A stretch of 11,113 bases of DNA. It comes from an uncultured Sphingomonadales bacterium. GTDB lineage: Bacteria > Pseudomonadota > Alphaproteobacteria > Sphingomonadales > Sphingomonadaceae. Every line of letters starts with the position of its first letter. The first letter of the stretch is position 1. The notes beneath the pieces were generated by a model. It saw only the letters and a program-made list of their open reading frames with translations, had not been told where the DNA came from and did not search any database. Location: positions 1-11,113 of the forward strand of contig CAIWFP010000457.1 in NCBI GenBank assembly GCA_903911985.1, in the 5' to 3' direction. Of the stretch, positions 6,098 to 11,113 are shown piece by piece. The position numbers and the translations under genes were made by a program.

Positions 6098-7587
6098 GCG
6101 GCAAACTCCCGGCGCGGGCGCCCTGGCGAAAGCCGCGAACCCTGAACCGCATGGGGGCTGGCCCGGTGGGCGGGATGCAGGTGATGGGCAGTCTTGTCCC
6201 ACACCACCCGCTCACCGCGCAAACCCCGGATATAGGCCATCATCGCCCGGCGCCCGGCCATGATGGTGATGACATTGGCCACCGGAATGCGCAGCACCGC
6301 GCGCACACCTTCAAGCAGACCATATTCGCGGGTGGTGAAGGCAAACCGCATGGCCGCCCGCCACACCAGACCCCACAGGCTCACCCGCATCAGCAGCAGC
6401 AGCCCGGGAGAGGCCAGCGGACGGGGATGCGCGCCGACCATATGCGCGAACAGCAGCAGCCCCTCGATCACCAACAAGGCATAGGCCGCGGCCAGCACCA
6501 GCGCGGTGAGCGGGCCGCGCCGGTCGCGCAGGGCCATCCACACTTCCACCGGACGCCCTACCCAGCCCATCCGTTCCCAGCCCTGCAGGGCAATGCCATG
6601 CACCCAGCGCGTTTTCTGGCGCACGGAGGCGGATATCTCGTCGGGGAAATAGCTGCGGGTGGCAATCAGCTCGCCATCGGCATCGCGCAGGCGCAGAAAC
6701 CGGCTGCGCCCGCCCAGCTGCGAGATCAGCAGGCCCAGCTCGTAATCCTCGGTCAGGCAATCGGCGGCAAAGGGGCCGCTTTCGCCCATGGCCGCCCTGG
6801 TGGCGCCCACCCGCTCCAGCATCGCCCGCGAGAAGCCGCAGCCAACGCCAGCGGCGGGCAGCGCCGCGCCCAGCCAGTCGCGCACCACCATGGCCTTGGC
6901 ATGGCTTTCGGCAAATTCGTCGGCATAATGGCCCGCCACCCAATGCCCCGCGGCAACATGGTCGGCGGGGGATATCTCGGGCCGGACGGGCAATTGCACG
7001 AAATCGGCGGCACCGCCCGATGGCGCCAGACCCTGATCAACCACCGACAGGGCCAGCGGATGCACCATGTCCTCGGCATCCTGCAACAACACTGTGGCAA
7101 AAGGCTGTCCCTTGCGCGCCTCGTCGTCGCACAGGGCCTGGTAGAGGCGGTTGAGACAATCGGCCTTGGTGGTGGGGCCGGGGCGATCGTGAATGACCAG
7201 CCGCACCCGCGCATCCGCGCCCACGGCCAGCATGGCCGCCGCGATGGTTGCCGCATCATTGCGATAACAGCCAACATAGAGCCGGTAATCGCGCTGCGGC
7301 CACACCGAAAGCATATGGCCAATCGTGGCGCCGATCACCGCGTCCTCGTGCCACGCCGGGATGAACACCGCCACCGCCCCGGACAAGGGCACCCCGCCAG
7401 CCTGCGGCGGCAGGCACGGGGTCGAACCGCGATTTGTCAGGCGAAGCCCAAGCCAGATGGCGTCCAGCGCCATTTCATCAACCATGCCGACGATAAACCA
7501 GAACAGCGCGAAAAGCAGCAGCTCGCGCTCAACCAATTGTAGCCACTCGACAACGGTCCAGCTGGACACGCCAAAAGCTGGCAGCAC
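6094..7587 (-). CDS. GT2 family membrane glycosyltransferase, NfrB-like
   Basis: A 497-residue inner-membrane family 2 glycosyltransferase. In order: one N-terminal helix (~22-38, LLLFALFWFIVGMV); the catalytic domain with VAVFIPAWHED (~72-82), DAEDMVHP (~170-177, DxD-type metal/nucleotide site), CLTEDYELGL (~277-286, TED acceptor/catalytic-base motif) and RQKTRW (323-328, QxxRW); then about three helices between 360 and 445; and a short tail with VVWDKTAHH (~461-469). That last motif and the overall plan match the catalytic half of NfrB, the N4-phage-receptor glycan synthase. E. coli NfrB is considerably longer, with a C-terminal MshEN-type c-di-GMP-binding domain that is absent here. The GTG at 7587 is chosen because AAGGGGGG sits 7 bases upstream; a GTG at 7569 is an alternative. 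An open frame further upstream to 7878 is antisense to nhaA and its sequence is low-complexity. The sugar substrate is unknown. Confidence 0.9.
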   Translation of the reverse strand: MLPAFGVSSWTVVEWLQLVERELLLFALFWFIVGMVDEMALDAIWLGLRLTNRGSTPCLPPQAGGVPLSGAVAVFIPAWHEDAVIGATIGHMLSVWPQRDYRLYVGCYRNDAATIAAAMLAVGADARVRLVIHDRPGPTTKADCLNRLYQALCDDEARKGQPFATVLLQDAEDMVHPLALSVVDQGLAPSGGAADFVQLPVRPEISPADHVAAGHWVAGHYADEFAESHAKAMVVRDWLGAALPAAGVGCGFSRAMLERVGATRAAMGESGPFAADCLTEDYELGLLISQLGGRSRFLRLRDADGELIATRSYFPDEISASVRQKTRWVHGIALQGWERMGWVGRPVEVWMALRDRRGPLTALVLAAAYALLVIEGLLLFAHMVGAHPRPLASPGLLLLMRVSLWGLVWRAAMRFAFTTREYGLLEGVRAVLRIPVANVITIMAGRRAMMAYIRGLRGERVVWDKTAHHLHPAHRASPHAVQGSRLSPGRPRREFAA

Positions 7588-7680
7588 GCGCGCACCCCCC
7601 TTTTGGTTGCTCCCGGTCAATTGCAGACTATTATTGTTCTGATTCCGTTGCAACGACGGTTTGGATTTTATTACATCACC
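7588..7680. promoter_or_regulatory. Divergent intergenic region between glycosyltransferase and nhaA
   Basis: These 93 bp separate two genes transcribed away from each other, so promoters for both should lie here. The segment from about 7615 to 7680 is clearly more AT-rich than its surroundings (for example ATTATTGTTCTGATT and TTTGGATTTTATTACATC). Possible -35-like TTGCAA/TTGCAG hexamers are visible on both strands, but no convincing -35/-10 pair with 16-18 bp spacing could be fixed by eye. Confidence 0.4.
7595..7602 (-). promoter_or_regulatory. Ribosome binding site deciding the glycosyltransferase start
   Basis: Read on the minus strand this is AAGGGGGG, ending 7 bases before the GTG at 7587. 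It is the only strong purine-rich site near the candidate starts (GTG 7587, GTG 7569) and favours 7587. Confidence 0.6.
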
Positions 7681-9057
7681 ATGACCAACCGTCGCCGCCA
7701 ATTCTTTCCCCGCGCCCTGGGGCACCTGCTGCGGGCGCCTTTTCGGGCACTGTCCGGATGCCTCCTCCGTGGGCGAACTGCCGCGATGACGGGCGATGCG
7801 GCGGCGGGGCTGGTGCTGCTGCTGGCGGCGGCCGTGGCCCTGGGTCTGGCCAATTCCCCGCTGGCGCAGCAATGGCAAAACCTGCTCGATCAGCCACTAG
7901 CGGTATTTGAACCGCTGGGGCGGGGCGCGCATGCCCTTGCGATTTCGGGCATCCCCTTTCCCTTCTCCTTGCGCGGATGGGTGAATGAGGGGCTGATGGC
8001 GGTGTTCTTCTTCGTCATCGGGCTGGAGCTGAAGCGCGAAGTGCTGATCGGCGATCTTGCCCACGCCCCCACCCGGCGACTGCCTGTGCTCGCGGCGGCG
8101 GCCGGGATGGCGGGCCCGGCGCTGGTGTTCGGGCTGGTGGCGCTCTGGCTCGGGCGCAATAGCGCCGGGACGGCGGGGGCCATGGCGGGCGCGCGCGCGA
8201 TCATGCATGGCTGGGCCATTCCCGCCGCCACCGATATCGCCTTCGCGCTGGGCGTTCTGGGGCTGCTCGGGCGGCGGGTGCCAGCCAGCCTGCGCCTGTT
8301 CCTGCTGACGGTGGCGGTGGTCGATGATCTCGGCGCGACGGCGATCATCGCGCTGGCCTATGCGGGGCCCGTGGTGTGGGGTTGGCTGAGCGCGGGGGCG
8401 CTGGTGCTGGCCATGATGGCCGGGCTGAATTGGGCGGGTTGCAGCAAACCCGCGCCCTATGTGTTGCTGGCGGTAGGCCTGTGGGCCTGCGTGCTGGCCT
8501 CGGGATTGCACCCCACGGTGGCCGGTGTGGCGGCGGCGATGACCGTGCCGATGGCCCCCTGCCGCAAATATGGCCGGATCCTCCTATTGCGCATGGAACA
8601 CGCGCTGGCGCCATGGAGCGCCTTCGCCATAGTGCCGCTGTTTGCCCTGGCCAATGCCGGGGTGACGGTTTCCGGGGTTACGGTTTCCGGGATAACGATT
8701 GCCGGCGGGGCGATGGCGCCCGCGCCTGCCCCCGCCCTGCCCCCGCTAATCCTTGCCGTGGCCGGTGGGCTGGTGCTGGGCAAGCAGGCGGGGGTGTTGG
8801 GTGCGGTGTGGCTGGCCGAGCGGCTGGGGATCGCCACCCGCCCGGGCGGGGCCGGCTGGATGCAGGTCTGGGGCATCAGCCTGCTGTGCGGCATCGGCTT
8901 TACCATGAGCCTGCTGATTGCCACCCTCGCCTTTCCGCAAGCACCAGAGCTGGCGGCGCAGGCGCGGGTAGGCATCATCGCCGGATCGCTGATCTCGGCG
9001 CTTCTGGGCTATGGCATTCTGTGGTGGGCGGCAAAAAAGGGCGAGCCAGCGCCCTGA
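7681..9057 (+). CDS. nhaA: Na+/H+ antiporter NhaA
   Basis: An inner-membrane secondary transporter that expels Na+ (or Li+) in exchange for H+, serving pH and sodium homeostasis. From ATG 7681 it has 458 residues, compared with 388 in E. coli NhaA. Conserved blocks are VNEGLMAVFFFVIGLELKRE (101-120), WAIPAATDIAFALGVLGLLG (178-197; Asp184 corresponds to E. coli Asp133), VAVVDDLGATAIIAL (211-225; Asp215-Asp216 correspond to the ion-binding Asp163-Asp164), GLVLGKQAG with Lys368 (E. coli Lys300), and LLCGIGFTMSLLIATLAF (401-418). The extra length comes from a basic N-terminal tail of about 35 residues, a Gly/Ala-rich insert at ~158-176 and an enlarged loop at ~327-354. ATG 7681 has no clear Shine-Dalgarno sequence. 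A TTG at 7603 and an internal ATG at 7786 are alternatives, the latter close to the usual family start. Confidence 0.95.
   Translation: MTNRRRQFFPRALGHLLRAPFRALSGCLLRGRTAAMTGDAAAGLVLLLAAAVALGLANSPLAQQWQNLLDQPLAVFEPLGRGAHALAISGIPFPFSLRGWVNEGLMAVFFFVIGLELKREVLIGDLAHAPTRRLPVLAAAAGMAGPALVFGLVALWLGRNSAGTAGAMAGARAIMHGWAIPAATDIAFALGVLGLLGRRVPASLRLFLLTVAVVDDLGATAIIALAYAGPVVWGWLSAGALVLAMMAGLNWAGCSKPAPYVLLAVGLWACVLASGLHPTVAGVAAAMTVPMAPCRKYGRILLLRMEHALAPWSAFAIVPLFALANAGVTVSGVTVSGITIAGGAMAPAPAPALPPLILAVAGGLVLGKQAGVLGAVWLAERLGIATRPGGAGWMQVWGISLLCGIGFTMSLLIATLAFPQAPELAAQARVGIIAGSLISALLGYGILWWAAKKGEPAP
8659..8703 (+). repeat. Three imperfect 15-bp tandem copies inside nhaA
   Basis: GGGGTGACGGTTTCC (8659-8673), GGGGTTACGGTTTCC (8674-8688) and GGGATAACGATTGCC (8689-8703) are consecutive in-frame copies encoding GVTVS-GVTVS-GITIA. 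They fall in the loop before the penultimate helix group, where NhaA proteins often have a GV-x-L repeat. The first two copies differ by a single base, which suggests recent local duplication. Confidence 0.7.
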
Positions 9058-9067
9058 CGCGGCAGCT

Positions 9068-9484
9068 TTACCAGTTGCCGGTATTGGCCATGCTCGCCCA
9101 TGGCTCGGCCGGCTCCAGATGGCCATCCTGCAGCAATTCGATCGAGATGCCGTCGGGCGTGCGGACAAAGGCCATGTGGCCATCACGCGGCGGGCGGTTG
9201 ATTGTGACACCAGCATCCATCAGCCGCTGGCAGGTCTCGTAGATATTCTCGACCCGATAGGCCAGATGCCCAAAATTGCGCCCGCCGGTGTAATCCTTCT
9301 CGTCCCAATTGTGGGTCAGCTCCACCAGTGCGTCCTCCTGCCCCGGACAGGCGAGGAAGATCAGGGTGAAGCGCCCCGCCTCGTTTTCGTAGCGGCGCAC
9401 CTCCTTCAGACCGATCAGCTCGAAAAAGGCGATGGTCGCCGCGGGATCGGACACGCGGATCATGGTGTGCAGATAGGTGGGCAT
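9068..9484 (-). CDS. gloA: Lactoylglutathione lyase (glyoxalase I), VOC family
   Basis: A cytoplasmic metalloenzyme that isomerizes the methylglyoxal-glutathione hemithioacetal to S-lactoylglutathione. The 138-residue product resembles E. coli GlxI. The four metal ligands are recognizable: His in YLHTMIRV near the N-terminus, Glu in ALVELTHNW, His in NFGHLAYRV and Glu in GISIELLQDG. The short form, lacking the insertions of the Zn2+-type enzymes, suggests the Ni2+/Co2+-activated class. ATG 9484 is chosen because GGAG lies 8 bases upstream and MPTYLHT matches the family N-terminus. The frame stays open upstream to an ATG at 9559, which would add 25 Gly/Ala-rich residues and is less likely. The stop is TAA, and the gene converges on nhaA with only 10 bp between the stop codons. 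Confidence 0.94.
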   Translation of the reverse strand: MPTYLHTMIRVSDPAATIAFFELIGLKEVRRYENEAGRFTLIFLACPGQEDALVELTHNWDEKDYTGGRNFGHLAYRVENIYETCQRLMDAGVTINRPPRDGHMAFVRTPDGISIELLQDGHLEPAEPWASMANTGNW

Positions 9485-9733
9485 GGCAGGGGCTCCGGCA
9501 GCGGACAGGCCCGAGCCATAGCCGCCCTCGCCCGCTGTGCCCATTGCCCAAACCGGCATGGCGGCAAAAAATCCGATGCCGCCGTTATTCGCCAGCCGAC
9601 AATCGCGCGGCGACCCCGGAAAAAAACCGTCCCGATATCACGCAATCGCGGCGAGCCCCCGCCCGGGCGCCTTGACCACGGCCCGGCCCGGCCCTAAACG
9701 CAGCTCCATCATCCAGATGATCGCCCCGCACCC
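9485..9733. promoter_or_regulatory. Divergent intergenic region, gloA / metallophosphoesterase
   Basis: These 249 bp lie between the starts of two divergent genes and should hold both promoters. Visible features are a 7-bp inverted repeat GGCGGCA (9560-9566) / TGCCGCC (9577-9583) with an A-rich loop, and an A7 run at about 9620-9626. No promoter hexamers could be assigned with confidence, and no further gene is apparent. Confidence 0.35.
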
Positions 9734-10582
9734 ATGATCGCCTCCTTGCGCAATTTGCTGAGGCCCCGCGAGGCCATGCCACAGCCAGCCATTCCGGCAG
9801 GCCAGCGTGTCTATGCCATCGGCGATATCCACGGACGGCTCGACCTGTTTTCAGCACTCGTCTCCGCCATAGAGGCCGACGATCGCGACCGCGCCAGCGC
9901 CGAGACCACCGTGATTTTGCTGGGCGATCTGGTGGATCGCGGGCCGGATTCGGCTGGCGTGCTGCGGCTCGCCCGCCAGTGGGGCGAGCACCGGAGGGTG
10001 CGCATACTGGCCGGAAACCACGAGGAAATGATGCTTGGCGCGCTCGAAAGCGTCGATATGCTGCGCCGTTTCGTCAATCCCATTGGCGGCGGGCGCGAAA
10101 CCCTGCTCAGCTTTGGCATTCCGGAGCGGGACTATACGCGCGCCTCGTGGGAAGAGTTGCAGGCCATGGCCCGCGGCGCCGTCGGGCCGGACACGCTCGC
10201 CTTCCTCCAGAGTTTTGAAGATCTGATCACCATCGGCGATTATTGCTTCGTCCATGCCGGCATCCGCCCGGGCCTGGCGCTCGACCAGCAGACCGGCCCG
10301 GACCTGCGCTGGATCCGCGAGCCGTTCCTGTCTACGCCCGCCAGTCATGGTGCTGTCATCGTTCACGGCCACACGATCAACGAGGAGCCGCAGTTCCGGC
10401 CAAACCGCATCGGACTGGATACCGGGGCCTATGCCTCCGGCCGGCTCACCGCGATGGGGTTGGAAGGAGAGGCCCGCTGGCTGCTGTGCGCGCAAGCCCC
10501 GACGCAGCCCGAGGGCATCAGCGGCTGGCCGGACACCGCCCCGGCAGGTGCCATCACCATCCACCGGCGGGATGCGGCATGA
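9734..10582 (+). CDS. Metallophosphoesterase, PP1/lambda-type serine/threonine protein phosphatase-like
   Basis: A 282-residue cytoplasmic protein of the calcineurin-like superfamily. The full set of dimetal-site motifs is present: GDIHGRLD (Asp31, His33), GDLVDRGPDS (Asp65, Asp68, Arg69), GNHEEMM (Asn95, His96), VHAGIRPG (His174) and VHGHT (His211, His213). This order and spacing is that of bacterial PP1-archetype phosphatases such as lambda phosphatase and PrpA/PphA, which hydrolyse phosphoserine/threonine or, in some relatives, small phosphoesters such as Ap4A. The actual substrate cannot be told. ATG 9734 gives a typical ~20-residue lead-in before the first motif, although its Shine-Dalgarno site is weak. 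ugd lies 118 bp downstream on the same strand with a REP-like palindrome in between, so co-transcription is possible. Confidence 0.92.
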   Translation: MIASLRNLLRPREAMPQPAIPAGQRVYAIGDIHGRLDLFSALVSAIEADDRDRASAETTVILLGDLVDRGPDSAGVLRLARQWGEHRRVRILAGNHEEMMLGALESVDMLRRFVNPIGGGRETLLSFGIPERDYTRASWEELQAMARGAVGPDTLAFLQSFEDLITIGDYCFVHAGIRPGLALDQQTGPDLRWIREPFLSTPASHGAVIVHGHTINEEPQFRPNRIGLDTGAYASGRLTAMGLEGEARWLLCAQAPTQPEGISGWPDTAPAGAITIHRRDAA

Positions 10583-10620
10583 TCCGCCGCGCAGTTGTCG
10601 CGGGGGCCTTCATGCCACTG

Positions 10621-10652
10621 CCCGTCATACCCGCCACGGCGGGTAAACCACA
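10621..10652. repeat. REP-like extragenic palindrome
   Basis: TACCCGCC (10628-10635) and GGCGGGTA (10638-10645) form a perfect 8-bp inverted repeat with a 2-base centre, inside CCGTCATACCCGCCACGGCG. This closely resembles the widespread proteobacterial REP form GTCATxCCCGC...GCGGGxATCCA, whose minus-strand translation gives the familiar PAxAGMT peptide. Exactly such a peptide (PAVAGMTG) appears in the antisense frame here. It sits between the phosphatase and ugd and could dampen read-through or stabilize the upstream mRNA. Confidence 0.6.
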
Positions 10653-10688
10653 GCCTAATCGCGGCGCCACGCGCGCCGCGCAATACGC

Positions 10689-10692
10689 AGGA
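10689..10692 (+). promoter_or_regulatory. Ribosome binding site of ugd
   Basis: AGGA (in GCAGGAAAG) lies 8 bases upstream of the ATG at 10701, a normal Shine-Dalgarno placement that supports this start. Confidence 0.6.
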
Positions 10693-10700
10693 AAGCATAC

Positions 10701-11113
10701 ATGAAAATCGCGATGGTGGGCTCTGGTTATGTCGGTCTGGTGTCGGGGGCGTGTTTCGCCGATTTCGGCCACGAGATCGTCTGCATCGACAAGGACCCGG
10801 GCAAGATCGCGGCGCTGAACGCCGGGGTCATGCCGATTTACGAGCCGGGCCTGTCCGAACTGGTCGCGGGCAATGTCAAGGCCGGGCGCCTGTCCTTCAC
10901 CACCGACCTTGCCGAAGGCATCGCCGGGGCCGGGGCCATCTTCATCGCGGTTGGCACGCCCAGCCGCCGGGGCGATGGCCATGCCGACCTGTCCTACGTC
11001 TATGCCGTGGCCGAGGAGGTGGGGCGCCATCTTTCGACCCCCGCAGTCATCGTCACCAAGAGCACCGTGCCGGTGGGCACCGGCGACGAGGTGGAGCGTA
11101 TTATCGCCGCGAC
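10701..11113 (+). CDS. ugd: UDP-glucose 6-dehydrogenase, N-terminal part (3' end outside window)
   Basis: This enzyme oxidizes UDP-glucose to UDP-glucuronate with two NAD+, supplying precursor for exopolysaccharides, capsules or glycosphingolipids. The 137 complete codons visible start MKIAMVGSGYVGLVSGACFA, the Rossmann GxGYVG motif of the UDP-glucose/GDP-mannose dehydrogenase family. Further markers are CIDKDPGKIAALNAG (Asp after the second strand, NAD-selective), PIYEPGLSELV, FIAVGTPSRRGDGHADLSYV and KSTVPVGTGDEV, all at the expected spacing. The catalytic Cys region lies beyond the window. The frame remains open at the last base. The gene is preceded by a good AGGA site and by the REP-like palindrome. 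Confidence 0.95.
   Translation, partial: MKIAMVGSGYVGLVSGACFADFGHEIVCIDKDPGKIAALNAGVMPIYEPGLSELVAGNVKAGRLSFTTDLAEGIAGAGAIFIAVGTPSRRGDGHADLSYVYAVAEEVGRHLSTPAVIVTKSTVPVGTGDEVERIIAA

Noticed and set aside
5776..7542. 588-codon plus-strand open frame antisense to the glycosyltransferase
   Set aside because: Its translation is His/Gln/Gly/Arg-rich without motifs, as expected for the complement of a GC-rich gene. The minus strand holds full GT2 motifs.
7588..7878. Upstream in-frame extension of the glycosyltransferase to 7878
   Set aside because: It would overlap the nhaA start on the other strand and add a Gln/Arg-rich segment. A strong ribosome site supports GTG 7587.
8057..9242. Alternative plus-strand frames within and beyond nhaA (including 8376-9242)
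   Set aside because: The NhaA frame has all the catalytic aspartates and the conserved lysine. The others are out-of-phase shadows.
9485..9559. 25-residue N-terminal extension of gloA
   Set aside because: Gly/Ala-rich residues are absent from the family. A GGAG site and the MPTYLHT start favour 9484, though the extension cannot be excluded.
10554..11030. 158-codon minus-strand frame opposite ugd
   Set aside because: Antisense to the conserved Rossmann domain. Its PAVAGMTG peptide is just the translated REP-like palindrome.

Overview
The window looks like chromosomal DNA of a GC-rich alphaproteobacterium, most likely a sphingomonad (Novosphingobium/Sphingomonas type). I infer this from the GC-rich codon use, the Alph_Pro_TM (TIGR02186) protein, the style of the short glyoxalase I with its sphingomonad-like C-terminus, and the tight ATGA/GTGA gene overlaps. 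No phage, plasmid, IS element, CRISPR array, tRNA or rRNA was seen. Both ends cut through genes.

Layout. (1) 1-2853, plus strand: the 3' end of valS (valyl-tRNA synthetase), then queE (7-carboxy-7-deazaguanine synthase, queuosine precursor pathway), then a MATE-family efflux transporter whose ATG overlaps the queE stop. (2) 2854-3190: a gene-free, structure-rich spacer between convergent genes. It carries a perfect 19-bp-arm hairpin, a longer imperfect inverted repeat around it and further small hairpins; it is probably a dispersed extragenic repeat. (3) 3191-7587, minus strand: four genes, transcribed in the order GT2 glycosyltransferase (NfrB-like), anchored protein with a probable outer-membrane-type C-terminal region, TauE/SafE permease and TIGR02186 protein. 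The first two overlap by ATGA, the last two by GTGA, and the pairs are separated by 151 bp. (4) 7681-9057, plus: NhaA Na+/H+ antiporter, divergent from the glycosyltransferase. (5) 9068-9484, minus: gloA (glyoxalase I), convergent with nhaA at a 10-bp gap. (6) 9734-10582, plus: a PP1/lambda-phosphatase-like metallophosphoesterase, then a REP-like palindrome, then the start of ugd (UDP-glucose 6-dehydrogenase), which runs off the end.

Most genes are housekeeping or transport. The part that may be under-described is the minus-strand cluster. It holds a membrane glycosyltransferase resembling the catalytic half of NfrB but without room for a C-terminal c-di-GMP-binding domain, and a translationally coupled envelope protein that could be its outer-membrane partner. 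Next to them is a TauE-type permease coupled to a periplasmic, C-terminally anchored TIGR02186 protein. Together with ugd (UDP-glucuronate supply) this hints at envelope glycan production, but that link is inference.
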